From Novosphingobium sp. (GTDB taxonomy: Bacteria; Pseudomonadota; Alphaproteobacteria; Sphingomonadales; Sphingomonadaceae), in contig NZ_JAPZQX010000007.1 in assembly GCF_027531025.1 (NCBI RefSeq), positions 1-64,000 on the forward strand: 64,000 nucleotides of DNA. Direction: 5' to 3'. The notes below the pieces were generated by a model, which saw only the letters and a list, made by a program, of their open reading frames with translations, had not been told where the DNA came from and did no database searches. A program made the position numbers and the translations under genes. Positions 18,799-27,872 of the stretch are shown piece by piece; positions within the stretch are counted from its first letter, which is position 1; every line of letters begins with the position of its first letter.

Positions 18799-19743
18799 GT
18801 GGACCAGCGCCGGATCTTCCAGTTCCTGGCCGATCGGATCGCCGCCGGGCAGTCCTGCGCGCTGGTCACCGTGCTGGCGGTTCAGGGCAGCGCGATGCGC
18901 AACCCCGGCACGCACATGGCAGTCTGCGCCGATGGCAGCTTCGTCGGCTCGCTGTCGGGCGGTTGCATCGAAAATGCCGTGGTGGCCGAAGCCTGCGCGG
19001 CGCTGCGGGCGGGCGCGGCGCGGATCGTGCGGTTCGGGGCGGGATCGCCTTATCTCGACATTCGTCTGCCCTGCGGCGGCGGGCTGGATATCCATTTCCA
19101 GCCGCTGGCAAGCGCCGACCTGCCGCAGGCCTGCCTTGCCGCGATTGCCGCGCGCCAGCCCTATACCGTGGTCATCAGCCCGGCGGGGACGACCTGCCGC
19201 AGCGGCTGGCATCCCGCCCCGTTCGATCCCGCCACGGGCACCGGCGCTTATGGCAACTGGCCGGCGGCGCGGCTGATGCTGGTGGGCCATGGCGAAGGCA
19301 TTGCCGCGCTGGCCCGGTTGGCGCTGACCCTGGGGCTGGAGCTCGACGCGCTGTCACCCGACGAGCGCGCACTGGCCGCGCTGCGCGATCTTGGCCTTAC
19401 GCCGCGCCAGCTGGAGCGGACGACTGACACGCACCTGCTGACCAGCGATCCGTGGACGGCCATCGCTTTCCTGTTCCACGATCACGACTGGGAAAGCGCG
19501 CTGCTGCAACGCGCGCTGGCCCTGCCGCAGTTCTATGTCGGCGCGATGGGCGGGCGGCGGGCCCATGCCGCGCGCTGCGCCGCGCTCAGCGCGCTGGGGG
19601 TGAGCGCGGCGGCGATTGCCGCGATCCGCGCGCCAATCGGCCTGTTTCACTCCTCGCGCGATCCCGACACGCTGGCGCTGTCGACCCTGGCCGAGATCGT
19701 TCGGGCCTATCAGGCTGCCGACTTCGGGGCGGCGCATGCCTGA
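18799..19743 (+). CDS. XdhC/CoxI-family molybdenum-cofactor maturation protein
   Basis: A 314-residue protein with the XdhC/CoxI N-terminal domain (TVLAVQGSAMRNPGTHMAV, then GSLSGGCIENAVV at about residues 52-64) and the C-terminal Rossmann-like domain (FYVGAMGGRRAHAARC). XdhC binds and sulfurates the cofactor before insertion into xanthine-dehydrogenase-type enzymes. Its place after the hydroxylase genes fits a dedicated chaperone. The start codon is GTG. It overlaps the next gene by 8 bp. Confidence 0.9.
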   Translation: MDQRRIFQFLADRIAAGQSCALVTVLAVQGSAMRNPGTHMAVCADGSFVGSLSGGCIENAVVAEACAALRAGAARIVRFGAGSPYLDIRLPCGGGLDIHFQPLASADLPQACLAAIAARQPYTVVISPAGTTCRSGWHPAPFDPATGTGAYGNWPAARLMLVGHGEGIAALARLALTLGLELDALSPDERALAALRDLGLTPRQLERTTDTHLLTSDPWTAIAFLFHDHDWESALLQRALALPQFYVGAMGGRRAHAARCAALSALGVSAAAIAAIRAPIGLFHSSRDPDTLALSTLAEIVRAYQAADFGAAHA

Positions 19744-20332
19744 AGCCCCGCGTCTTGCCGTCGCCGTGCTGGCGGCGGGCCAGTCGCGCCGGTTCGGCAG
19801 TGCGGACAAGCTGGCGGCTCCGCTGGGGGACGGCCTGCTGGGCGAACATGCCTGCCGCACGCTGGCCGGGCTGGCCTCGGCGCAGCGCTGGGTGATTGCC
19901 GCCCGGCCGGATCATCCCTGCGCCCCCGGCTGGCGGGCGGCGGGGTTCGAAATTGCGGTCAACCCGGCGGCGGAGAGCGGGATGGGCAGCTCGGTCGCCC
20001 TGGCCGCGCGGCTGGCGCGGGAGGCGGGCGCGGCGGCCCTGTTGATCGCGCTGGCCGACATGCCGCTGGTGCCGCTCAGCTATTCTCAGGCGCTGGTGGC
20101 GCGCGCGGCCGGGCTGGGCGCGGATGCCATGATCGCGTCTGCCGCGGGCGATGTGGCGATGCCGCCCGCCCTGTTCGGTTCCGCCCACTTCGCCGAACTG
20201 GCGCGGGCCAGCGGCGATGCTGGGGCGCGGCACCTGCTCGCCGGGGCGGAGCGGCTGGCGGGCGATCCGGCCTGGCTGATCGACGTGGATGATGCAGAGG
20301 CGCTCGACCGCGTGCGGGCACGGCTGGCCTAG
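19736..20332 (+). CDS. MobA-like nucleotidyltransferase, probable molybdenum cofactor cytidylyltransferase
   Basis: A 198-residue NTP transferase with the signature VLAAGQSRRFGSADKL at residues 10-25 and the acidic LADMPLVPLS motif near residue 105. In molybdenum hydroxylase operons such proteins (MocA) attach CMP to molybdopterin to form MCD, which fits its position after XdhC. The start lies inside the XdhC gene (8-bp overlap). Its TAG shares a CTAG with the stop of the convergent MFS gene. Confidence 0.87.
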   Translation: MPEAPRLAVAVLAAGQSRRFGSADKLAAPLGDGLLGEHACRTLAGLASAQRWVIAARPDHPCAPGWRAAGFEIAVNPAAESGMGSSVALAARLAREAGAAALLIALADMPLVPLSYSQALVARAAGLGADAMIASAAGDVAMPPALFGSAHFAELARASGDAGARHLLAGAERLAGDPAWLIDVDDAEALDRVRARLA

Positions 20333-21561
20333 GCTTCGCCCACCCGCGCGGCAAAGCGGGGCCGTCCGGCCAGCAGGAACAGGCCCGCGCCGATCGCGAC
20401 GGTCACCGCGCAGAGGGTCAGGAACCCGACATAGCCGCCGCCCTCGCCCAGCATGCCTGACAGCAGCACCCCGCCAAAGGCCGCGGCAATGCCGATTGCG
20501 GCGGTGATGATCCCGGCGACCGTGCCGAACAGCTCGAAGGTGAACTGCCGGGCGACGAGATAGGCCACGATGTCGCCTTCGGCGCCCTGGCTCAGCCCCA
20601 GCAAGGCCATGGCCAGGGCCACCAGCCACAGCGCATCCGGCTGGCTGGCCAGCAGCAGCAGACCGAAGGCTGGCAGGCCCATTGCCACGGCCGCGACCCG
20701 GTGGGCGGGGAAATGATCGAGCGCCAGCCCGCAGGCCAGTCGTCCGGCAAGGACCCCGGCGGCATAGACCGAGACCAGCCAGGCCGCCGCTTCTCCCGGC
20801 ACGCCCAGGCTGAGCAACATCGGCTTGGTCTGAAGGCTGATCATCAGCGCGGGCAGGTTGCAAAGCAGCATGGCAGCCACCAGCAGCCACAGCACCGGTG
20901 CGCGGGCCAGCACGGCATAGACCCGGCCGGTCGTGGCGAAGGCCGGGGTCACCCCGCCAAAGCCGGGGCCGCGATCGCGCGGCAGCATGAACCAGCCCGC
21001 CGCGCCCAGCACGGCGCTCAGCCCGGCGAGGAACAGGTAGCCGGTGCGCCAGCCGCCCGCGTCGATCACCAGGCTGACGACCGGCGCGGCCAGCCCGCCG
21101 ATCACCGGTGCGCCGCCGATCGCCAGCGCCAGCGCGAGGCCGCGCGCCGCCATGAACCGTTCCGCCGTGACCCGGGCATAGATCACCGAGGTGGTCGTGG
21201 TGCCGATCAGCATCTTCAGCGTGAACAGGGCGTAATAGTGCCGGATGTCGCCGGTCAGCTGGGTGAAGGCGATCCACACCAGCGGCAGGCCGACAACCCC
21301 GACCAGCGCCACGCGCCGCACGCCAAAGCGGTCGGCCATCCGGCCCGAAATCAGTACGCCCAGCGTCGCCCCCAGTGCGGCCACCCCGGTCAGCGCGAAC
21401 TGTTCGTCAGTCCAGCCGAACTCGCGCGAGAGGTGGGGCAGGAACAGGCTGTTGAGATAGATGCTCAGCGCCACCCCCGCGCCGATGCCCAGCGTAGTGC
21501 CCACCAGGGCGCGCCAGTGGCTGGAAAACTCCGCGCGATAACCACTCGCGAACAGACTCAT
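20329..21561 (-). CDS. MFS transporter, monocarboxylate or anion porter-like
   Basis: A 410-residue protein with about 12 hydrophobic segments. The MFS loop 2-3 motif is visible as GRMADRFGVRRVALVG near residue 75. It probably exchanges or imports an organic acid, but nothing fixes the substrate. The start MSLFASGYRAEFSSHW is preferred over an upstream in-frame ATG that would add a charged 34-residue tail. It lies 77 bp downstream of the P-type ATPase on the same strand, so it could be read from that operon, but without overlap. Confidence 0.85.
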   Translation of the reverse strand: MSLFASGYRAEFSSHWRALVGTTLGIGAGVALSIYLNSLFLPHLSREFGWTDEQFALTGVAALGATLGVLISGRMADRFGVRRVALVGVVGLPLVWIAFTQLTGDIRHYYALFTLKMLIGTTTTSVIYARVTAERFMAARGLALALAIGGAPVIGGLAAPVVSLVIDAGGWRTGYLFLAGLSAVLGAAGWFMLPRDRGPGFGGVTPAFATTGRVYAVLARAPVLWLLVAAMLLCNLPALMISLQTKPMLLSLGVPGEAAAWLVSVYAAGVLAGRLACGLALDHFPAHRVAAVAMGLPAFGLLLLASQPDALWLVALAMALLGLSQGAEGDIVAYLVARQFTFELFGTVAGIITAAIGIAAAFGGVLLSGMLGEGGGYVGFLTLCAVTVAIGAGLFLLAGRPRFAARVGEA

Positions 21562-21638
21562 CGCGGCACGATCCTTTGGTGAGGGGGAAACTTCAGCGCG
21601 TGGCGATGCTATCGTGCCGTCGCGCGGTTTTCCAGCGC

Positions 21639-24200
21639 TTATCCGGCGAGGCGCCTGCCCCACAGCGGCTTGAGCCGTTCGAGCAGGACCAGCGCGGCGA
21701 GGCTCAGCCCGGCCAGAACCAGGAACTGCGGCCCCGAGACCGGCGCGAAGGCGAATAGTCCGGCGATTGGCGGCACGAACTGCGTCGCCAGCAGGATCGC
21801 GCCGACCACGCCCAGGATCGCGGCGAGCACCCGATTGGGCCGGACAATCGCCCCGGCCAGCGAGGCGCCGAACCGGCGGTTGACCAGGATCAGACTGGCG
21901 ATGCCCAGCACCAGCGCGATGAAGCCGATCGAGCGGAGCTGCTCTTCAGCGGCGCCGGCCTGCCAGAACCACAGCACCAGCCCGGCGGCCACGGCGAAGA
22001 TCAGCCCGCCTTGCACCACCGCCCAGCCGACCAGCCCGCGCGAGAGCAGCTGCGCATCGGGGCGGCGTGGCGGGCGTTTCATGATGTCGCGCTCCTCGCG
22101 CTCGGTCTCGAAGGCCAGGGCGCAGACCGGGTCGATGATCATTTCCATGAAGGCGATGTGGATCGGCCCCAGCAGCAGCGGCATGCCGGTCAGCAGCGGC
22201 AACAACGCCAGGCCGGCGATCGGGATATGGACCGCAACGATGAAGCCCATCGCCTTGCGCAGGTTGTCATAGATCCGCCGCCCCATCCGCATGGCCGCGA
22301 CGATCGAGCCGAAATCATCGTCGAGCAGAACCAGCGCCGAGGCCTCGCGCGCCACGTCGGTGCCGCGTCCGCCCATCGCCACGCCGATATGCGCGGCCTT
22401 GAGCGAGGGGGCATCGTTGACCCCGTCGCCGGTCATCGCCACCACCTCGCCGCGCGCCTTCAGCGCCTCGACGAGCCGCAGCTTCTGTTCGGGCATGATC
22501 CGGGCAAAGACGCCGGCCGTGGCCACCGCCTCGCGCAGCGCGGTATCGTCCATGCCGGCCATGTCCGCCCCGGTCAGCACCCGGTCCCCCTCGATCCCCG
22601 CCGCCTGGGCGATGGCGAGAGCCGTCTGCGGATAGTCGCCGGTGATCATCACGATCCGGATCCCTGCCGCGCGGCACTGGCGCACGGCCTCGGGGACCGA
22701 GGGCCGCAGCGGATCGGCCAGTCCCACCAGCCCGCGGAAGGTGAAGGCAAAGCCGCGCTGCGTGGCGGGCAGATCACCCTCCGGCCAGCGCGCCTCGGCC
22801 ACGCCCAGCACACGCAGGCCCTTGGTGGCCATCTCGTCGACCGCGCGGGCCATGGCGTCGCGCTCGGCCACGGGCAGGCCGCAGAGCTCGGCAATCGCCT
22901 CGGGCGCGCCCTTGGTGGCGATCACATGGTCGGCTTCCGGTTCGTCGCTGCGCCAGACATGCGACATGGCCAGCAGTTCGGGAGCCAGCGGATAATGGTG
23001 ATGCAGCGTCCAGCCGCCCTGCTGGCGGGCGCGGATTGCCTCGCCGCCATGATCGATGCCCAGCTCGTGCAAGGCCACTTCCATCGGATCGACCGGATGC
23101 TGCGCGCTGGCTAGGATGCCCAGCTCGGCCAGCAGGTGGAAATCGTCGGTCAGGGCTAGCGCTCCGCTTTCGTCATGGGCCAGAATCGAACCATCGGGCA
23201 GGCGCAGCTCGGCGATCTGCATCCGGTTCTGGGTCAGCGTGCCGGTCTTGTCGGTGCAGAGCACTGTGGCCGAACCCAGCGTCTCGATCGCGCTGGCGCG
23301 GCGGGTCAGCACCCGCTGGCGCGACATCCGCATTGCCCCCATGGCCATGAACACGGTCAGCACCACCGGGAACTCCTCGGGCAGCATCGACATGCCCAGC
23401 GCGATCCCGGCCAGCGTCGCTTCCAGCCAGTCACCCCGCAGCAGGCCATAAAGCAGCGCCGCGAGCAGGCTGGCGGCAGCACCCAGGGCGGCGAACCACA
23501 GCACCAGCCGCCGGGTCTGCTGGCGCAGGCGCGGTGCTTCGGGTTCGAGCGTGGCGAGTGCCTGGCCGATTCGGCCGATCTCGCTCGCGCCGCCGGTGGC
23601 CATGACCAGGCAGAGCCCGGCCCCGCGCACCACCAGCGATCCGGCATAGACGAAGGGCAGGTCATCGCCGCCGGGGCGGGGCACGGTGGCGGGCTGGCTG
23701 GCCCCGCCCGCTGCCTTGCGCACCGCCACGGATTCACCCGTGAGCAGCGATTCATCGAGATGCAGCCCATCGTTCTCCGCAATCCAGGCATCGGCGGGAA
23801 CCCGGTCTCCTTCGCTCAGCACGATGAGGTCACCCACCACCACCTCGCGCCCGGCAATGCGCAGGCGCTGGCCATCGCGGATTACCAGCGCGCGCGGGCT
23901 GGTGAGGTCGCGCAGCGCCTCCAGCGCGCGCTCGGTCCGGCTTTCCTGGACCACGGTGATCACGATCGAGAGCGCGGCAAAGGACACCAGCACCAGCGCC
24001 TCGCCCAGGTCGCCCAGCACGAGGTAGATCAGCCCGGCCCCCAGCAGCAGGGCCAGCATCGGCTCGCGCAGCACGTCCAGCGCGATCCCGGCCAGGCCGC
24101 GTTGCCTTTCGCGGTGCAGTTCGTTGGGGCCATCGGCGGCCAGCCGGGCCGCGGCCTCCGCCTGGGTCAGGCCGGTGGTCAGGACGGTTCGCGCTGTCAC
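21639..24200 (-). CDS. Cation-transporting P-type ATPase (type II-like, PEEFP variant)
   Basis: An 853-residue P-type ATPase. Seen: the N-terminal cation-ATPase domain (GLTQAEAAARLAADGPNEL), the actuator loop DESLLTGESVAVRK, the phosphorylation site CDKTGTLTQNRM at about residue 315, the hinge TGDGVNDAPSLKAAHIGVAMG, and about 10 membrane helices. Helix 4 reads MLPEEFPVVLT where classical calcium pumps have PEGLP, so the transported ion is uncertain. The start is GTG and overlaps the AI-2E gene stop (GTGA). It is the last gene of a four-gene coupled operon. Confidence 0.93.
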   Translation of the reverse strand: MTARTVLTTGLTQAEAAARLAADGPNELHRERQRGLAGIALDVLREPMLALLLGAGLIYLVLGDLGEALVLVSFAALSIVITVVQESRTERALEALRDLTSPRALVIRDGQRLRIAGREVVVGDLIVLSEGDRVPADAWIAENDGLHLDESLLTGESVAVRKAAGGASQPATVPRPGGDDLPFVYAGSLVVRGAGLCLVMATGGASEIGRIGQALATLEPEAPRLRQQTRRLVLWFAALGAAASLLAALLYGLLRGDWLEATLAGIALGMSMLPEEFPVVLTVFMAMGAMRMSRQRVLTRRASAIETLGSATVLCTDKTGTLTQNRMQIAELRLPDGSILAHDESGALALTDDFHLLAELGILASAQHPVDPMEVALHELGIDHGGEAIRARQQGGWTLHHHYPLAPELLAMSHVWRSDEPEADHVIATKGAPEAIAELCGLPVAERDAMARAVDEMATKGLRVLGVAEARWPEGDLPATQRGFAFTFRGLVGLADPLRPSVPEAVRQCRAAGIRIVMITGDYPQTALAIAQAAGIEGDRVLTGADMAGMDDTALREAVATAGVFARIMPEQKLRLVEALKARGEVVAMTGDGVNDAPSLKAAHIGVAMGGRGTDVAREASALVLLDDDFGSIVAAMRMGRRIYDNLRKAMGFIVAVHIPIAGLALLPLLTGMPLLLGPIHIAFMEMIIDPVCALAFETEREERDIMKRPPRRPDAQLLSRGLVGWAVVQGGLIFAVAAGLVLWFWQAGAAEEQLRSIGFIALVLGIASLILVNRRFGASLAGAIVRPNRVLAAILGVVGAILLATQFVPPIAGLFAFAPVSGPQFLVLAGLSLAALVLLERLKPLWGRRLAG

Positions 24201-25276
24201 GCCGGGGCTGGCGCGATCCGCACGCGCCAGATGTGCAGTAAAGCCTGGGCCAGGGCCACGACCAGCGGACCCAGCACGATGCCGTGCGCGCCGAACAGCA
24301 CCAGCCCGCCGATGATCGCGATGAACGAGACCATCGGATGCAGCGACAGCCGTTTGCCGACCAGGATCGGGTAGACGATATTGTCGATCAGGCCGACCAC
24401 CAGCGTGCCCCAGACGGTCAGGACCAGGGCCGAACCCCAGTCCCCCGCCAGCGCCAGCCCGATCGCGGCAGGCACCCAGACCACGAAGGCCCCCAGGAAC
24501 GGCACGATTGCCAAGAGGCCCATCACCACGCCCCAGAAGATCGGCGCGGGCAGGTCGAGCATCCAGAACATCAATCCGCCCAGCAGGCCCTGCAGCGCCG
24601 CCACCGCCGCCGTGGCATAGACCGAGGCGAAGACCGTCTGGCTGGTCTTCGCCACCAGTTCGTGAAACTCCCCGGCATCAAGCGGGACCAGGCGCTGCAA
24701 GGCCGCGAGCGCCTTGGCCTTGTCGCGCAGCAGGTAGAACAGGAAGTAGAAGGTCAGCAGCAGGGTGACGAGGCCGGTGGCCGATTCCTGCACCACCCGC
24801 CCGCTGAGCAAGCCGATCTGTGCCGAGATGAACTGGCGCAGCTGCGCCAGATCGAACCATGGGTCGAACCGGGCGAGGAATGCCGCCGCCTCGGGCCAGC
24901 CCTGGCGCAGCGCGTCTGGCGACAAGAGTGCGCCATAGGTCTGCGCGCCGGCAATGATTTCATCGAGCAGGGCGGATACCACCAGTATCACCGGGATCAC
25001 CACCAGCACGGCTGCCAGCAGCAAGGTAACGCTGGCGGCCAGCGCAGGGGATCCTGTGCGCGCCCGCAGGCGGCGCTCGACCGGGGCGAACATCACCGTG
25101 AGGGTCAGCGACCAGACCAGCGCCGGGACAAAGGGCTGAGCGATCAGCGCCAGCACCACGATCAGGATCAGCATCAGGCCCGACAGGATCAGCATGGCGG
25201 GCAGGTGCGGCAGGGGGCGTTCGGGCTCCATCGGTGGCGTCTCCGGAAAGGCCGGGGGTGGTTGCGGTGCCATCAT
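24197..25276 (-). CDS. AI-2E family permease
   Basis: A 359-residue integral membrane protein of the AI-2E/PerM family. It has hydrophobic pairs near the N-terminus (LPAMLILSGLMLILIVVLAL), a central soluble part, and the family C-terminal helices (FWGVVMGLLAIVPFLGAFVVWVP, DNIVYPILVGKRLSLHPM). Members export or exchange signals or ions; the function is mostly unassigned. The ATG at 25276 overlaps the upstream gene stop (ATGA), which decides the start. It lies between the PRPP-synthetase-like and P-type ATPase genes. Confidence 0.9.
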   Translation of the reverse strand: MMAPQPPPAFPETPPMEPERPLPHLPAMLILSGLMLILIVVLALIAQPFVPALVWSLTLTVMFAPVERRLRARTGSPALAASVTLLLAAVLVVIPVILVVSALLDEIIAGAQTYGALLSPDALRQGWPEAAAFLARFDPWFDLAQLRQFISAQIGLLSGRVVQESATGLVTLLLTFYFLFYLLRDKAKALAALQRLVPLDAGEFHELVAKTSQTVFASVYATAAVAALQGLLGGLMFWMLDLPAPIFWGVVMGLLAIVPFLGAFVVWVPAAIGLALAGDWGSALVLTVWGTLVVGLIDNIVYPILVGKRLSLHPMVSFIAIIGGLVLFGAHGIVLGPLVVALAQALLHIWRVRIAPAPA

Positions 25277-26163
25277 AGCAGCCCCGCCCGGCGGATCGCA
25301 GCGGCGAGTGCTGCCGCCAGCGGGATCGTCGCGGCGGGGCCGGCCACGCTGTCGGTCGCCATGACCGGGCCGATCCCGGCAGCAGCGAGGGCGGCGAGGT
25401 CGTCCGTACTGGCAAGGCAATGGGTCGCCGTCGCGCCGATGATCCTTGCTCCCGCCGCCGCCAGCAGCCGCGCGCATTCGCGCAGGGTGCCGCCGCTGGA
25501 AATGAGGTCATCGACCAGCAGGACCGGTCGCCCGGCGGCGCGGGCCGCATCGGGCTGGACGATCTCCACCTGCCGGTCGCCCCGCCGTACTTTCTCGCCC
25601 ACCAGCATGTCCAGTCCCAGTGGGCGGGCCACGGCTTCCACCCAGGGGCGGGATTCGCCATCGGGGCCAACCAGGATCGTCTCCGGCGTGACCCGCGCCG
25701 CGATGGCTTCCGCGATCACCGGGGCCGCGGCGACATTCACGGCGACGATCCCCGGCACCACATCGGCCAGGCTGGGCGTGCGGTGCAGGTGCGGATCGAC
25801 GGTGACCAGTCCGTCACAGGCCGTCGCCAGCAACTGCCCGATCACCCGCTGCGACACCGCCTCGCCGGGGTTGAAGGCCACGTCCTGGCGCATGTAGCCA
25901 AGGTAAGGCGCGACCAGCACGACCCGCTCCGCCCCGCCATCGCGCAGCGCCGAGATCGCCAGCAGCAGCCGGACCAGCCGGGTATCGGGCTGATCGAGCG
26001 GGCAATAGACCAGCGCCGTGCCGGGCGCAGGGTTCACCCGCACCAGGCTTTCGCCATCGGGAAAGGTGCGGAGCGCAATCGGTCGCGCGGCGATGCCAAG
26101 AGCCGCTGCCAGCCGCTCCGCCACGGCGGCATGATCCGGAAAGTGATGGACCAACCCCGTCAT
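25273..26163 (-). CDS. Ribose-phosphate pyrophosphokinase-like protein
   Basis: A 296-residue PRPP-synthetase-fold protein. Seen: [10 protein letters not shown] (ribose/ATP region), [19 protein letters not shown] (flexible loop), TVDPHLHR where housekeeping Prs has TVDLHA, and the PRPP loop [13 protein letters not shown] near residue 215. It is shorter than housekeeping Prs (about 310-320 residues) and diverged, so it is probably a specialised paralogue. Its ATG overlaps the stop of the phosphorylase gene. Together they could pass ribose phosphate from nucleosides or nucleotides into PRPP, which is an inference. Confidence 0.88.
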   Translation of the reverse strand: MTGLVHHFPDHAAVAERLAAALGIAARPIALRTFPDGESLVRVNPAPGTALVYCPLDQPDTRLVRLLLAISALRDGGAERVVLVAPYLGYMRQDVAFNPGEAVSQRVIGQLLATACDGLVTVDPHLHRTPSLADVVPGIVAVNVAAAPVIAEAIAARVTPETILVGPDGESRPWVEAVARPLGLDMLVGEKVRRGDRQVEIVQPDAARAAGRPVLLVDDLISSGGTLRECARLLAAAGARIIGATATHCLASTDDLAALAAAGIGPVMATDSVAGPAATIPLAAALAAAIRRAGLL

Positions 26164-27647
26164 GATGCCAGGCTATAGCCCGAGGCTTCGCTGGCCAGTT
26201 CGCAAGCGAAGCCCAGGCCCGTCTGCGACGTGGCGTGGATCCGGTAGAGCGGCTCGCCCCGCTGCACGGGATCGCCCACCTTGCGCAGCAGATCGATCCC
26301 CGCCCCCTTTTCCATCGGCGCCCCGGCCAGCCGGGCGATGCGGGCGATCAGGTGGCAATCGATCGCGGTGATCCGGCCATCGCGCAGGGCCAGCACTTCG
26401 TGGCTCAGCGGGCCAATGGCGGGCCGCTCGGTCTTGGCGCCCTGGGCCGCGATCAATCGCTCCATGGCCGCGAGAGCCGCGCCGGAATCGAGCAGTTCCT
26501 CCGCCCGCTGGCGTCCCTCGCCGCCCGGCAGTGCCGGGTCGAAATCAAGCACCCGCCCGGCCAGCATCAGCGCCCGGTCGCGCAGGTCGGCGGGGGCGGC
26601 GGGATCGCCGCGCAGCACGGCCATCACGTCGCGCGCCTCCAGCACCGGGCCGATGCCCCGCCCGATCGGCTGCGAGCCATCAGTCAGCACTACGTCGACC
26701 ACGATCCCCAGCTGGGCCGCGACATGTTCGAACAGCTTGCGCAGCCGCACCGCCTCGCCCTGGCTGCGGACCTTGGCAGAGGGGCCGACCGGGATGTCGA
26801 TCACCAGGTGGGTTGATCCGGCGGCCAGCTTTTTCGACATGATCGAGGCGACCATCTGTTCGAAGGTATCGATCCGCAGCGGCCGCTCGACCGAGATCAG
26901 GATATCGTCCGCCGGGGACAGGTTGACCCGCCCGCCCCAGGCCAGCACGGCGTTTTCCTGCGCCACGATCTGCTGCAGCCGCTCGGCCGAGAAATCGACA
27001 TTGGCCAGCACTTCCATTGTATCGGCCGTGCCCGAGGGCGAGGTGATCGCGCGCGACGAGGTCTTGGGAATGATCAGCCCGTGCGCGGCCACGATCGGCA
27101 CCACGATCATCGAAGTGCGGTTGCCGGGAATCCCGCCGATGCAGTGCTTGTCCACCACCAGCGGGAAATCCCAGGTGAGCTTGGTGCCGACATCGGCCAT
27201 GGCGCGGGTCAGGGCCAGGGTCTCGTCGGTGGTCATGAAGGCGGCGCAGGCCACCAGGAAAGCCGCGATTTCCATTGGCGAGTAATGGTGCCGGGCCACG
27301 TCGCGGATGATCGCACCGATCTCCGCGTCGGTCAGGCTGTTGCCGCCGATCTTGCGGCGCACCGCATCGAGGCTGGCCGGGGGCTTGGCCTGGGCGATCG
27401 ACACCTCGGTCCCTTCGGGCAGGCCGAGGCGGCGGAAGGCCTGCTCGCCCAGGCCGATCTCGCCGCGCTGGAGCAGGTGTTCATCGTCCATGATCGCCAG
27501 GGTAGCGAGGATGCTGCTGTCCCCCCGGCAGATCTCGATCTTGCGCAGCGCCTGGAACTGTTCGGCACCATAGCCACTGTCGTTGCGCGGCAGGAACGCG
27601 GTGTTTTCCGGGTAGGTATCGATTGCGACCGAGCGGATCCTGAACAT
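26160..27647 (-). CDS. Long-form thymidine phosphorylase / AMP phosphorylase-like protein
   Basis: A 495-residue phosphorylase. The core is the pyrimidine nucleoside phosphorylase fold ([39 protein letters not shown], and the C-terminal domain). About 85 extra N-terminal residues form a small domain, as in archaeal AMP phosphorylases and their bacterial relatives. It may phosphorolyse nucleoside monophosphates to ribose 1,5-bisphosphate, or thymidine; the sequence alone does not decide. It is the first gene of the coupled operon, with an FNR/FixK-like palindrome about 110 bp upstream. Confidence 0.88.
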   Translation of the reverse strand: MFRIRSVAIDTYPENTAFLPRNDSGYGAEQFQALRKIEICRGDSSILATLAIMDDEHLLQRGEIGLGEQAFRRLGLPEGTEVSIAQAKPPASLDAVRRKIGGNSLTDAEIGAIIRDVARHHYSPMEIAAFLVACAAFMTTDETLALTRAMADVGTKLTWDFPLVVDKHCIGGIPGNRTSMIVVPIVAAHGLIIPKTSSRAITSPSGTADTMEVLANVDFSAERLQQIVAQENAVLAWGGRVNLSPADDILISVERPLRIDTFEQMVASIMSKKLAAGSTHLVIDIPVGPSAKVRSQGEAVRLRKLFEHVAAQLGIVVDVVLTDGSQPIGRGIGPVLEARDVMAVLRGDPAAPADLRDRALMLAGRVLDFDPALPGGEGRQRAEELLDSGAALAAMERLIAAQGAKTERPAIGPLSHEVLALRDGRITAIDCHLIARIARLAGAPMEKGAGIDLLRKVGDPVQRGEPLYRIHATSQTGLGFACELASEASGYSLAS

Positions 27648-27755
27648 TGTGCCACAGCCCCTGCCTGTCGTTCGTGCCTGCCAGTCGTGCCGGGCGAGAA
27701 GGCATTCCCCGCGCGGTCTCCCGCCCCTGCCTTACCCGATTCGGGCGCCAGGTTT

Positions 27756-27771
27756 ATTGCGCTGGCGCAAT
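27756..27771. promoter_or_regulatory. FNR/FixK-type palindrome (TTG-N8-CAA)
   Basis: ATTGCGC-TG-GCGCAAT is a perfect inverted repeat that contains TTG-N8-CAA, the core spacing of CRP/FNR-family sites, and fits the FixK2-like form TTG(A/C)-N6-(T/G)CAA. It lies 109 bp upstream of the phosphorylase start (minus strand) and 102 bp upstream of the divergent ferredoxin reductase, so either could be its target. Confidence 0.5.
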
Positions 27772-27811
27772 CGGACAGGAATTGAGGGATTGTTTGACCA
27801 GTGCCGCCCAG

Positions 27812-27839
27812 TTGGCAATAGGCACTTGGCAATAGGCAC
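27812..27839. repeat. Perfect 14-bp tandem duplication
   Basis: TTGGCAATAGGCAC occurs twice in direct succession, followed by a partial third unit (TGGCAAGG). It ends 33 bp before the reductase start. An 8-bp inverted repeat (CCAGTGCC at 27798, GGCACTGG at 27835) spans it. Confidence 0.8.
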
Positions 27840-27872
27840 TGGCAAGGATTGTGCAGGGAAGGGCTGGCAGCG

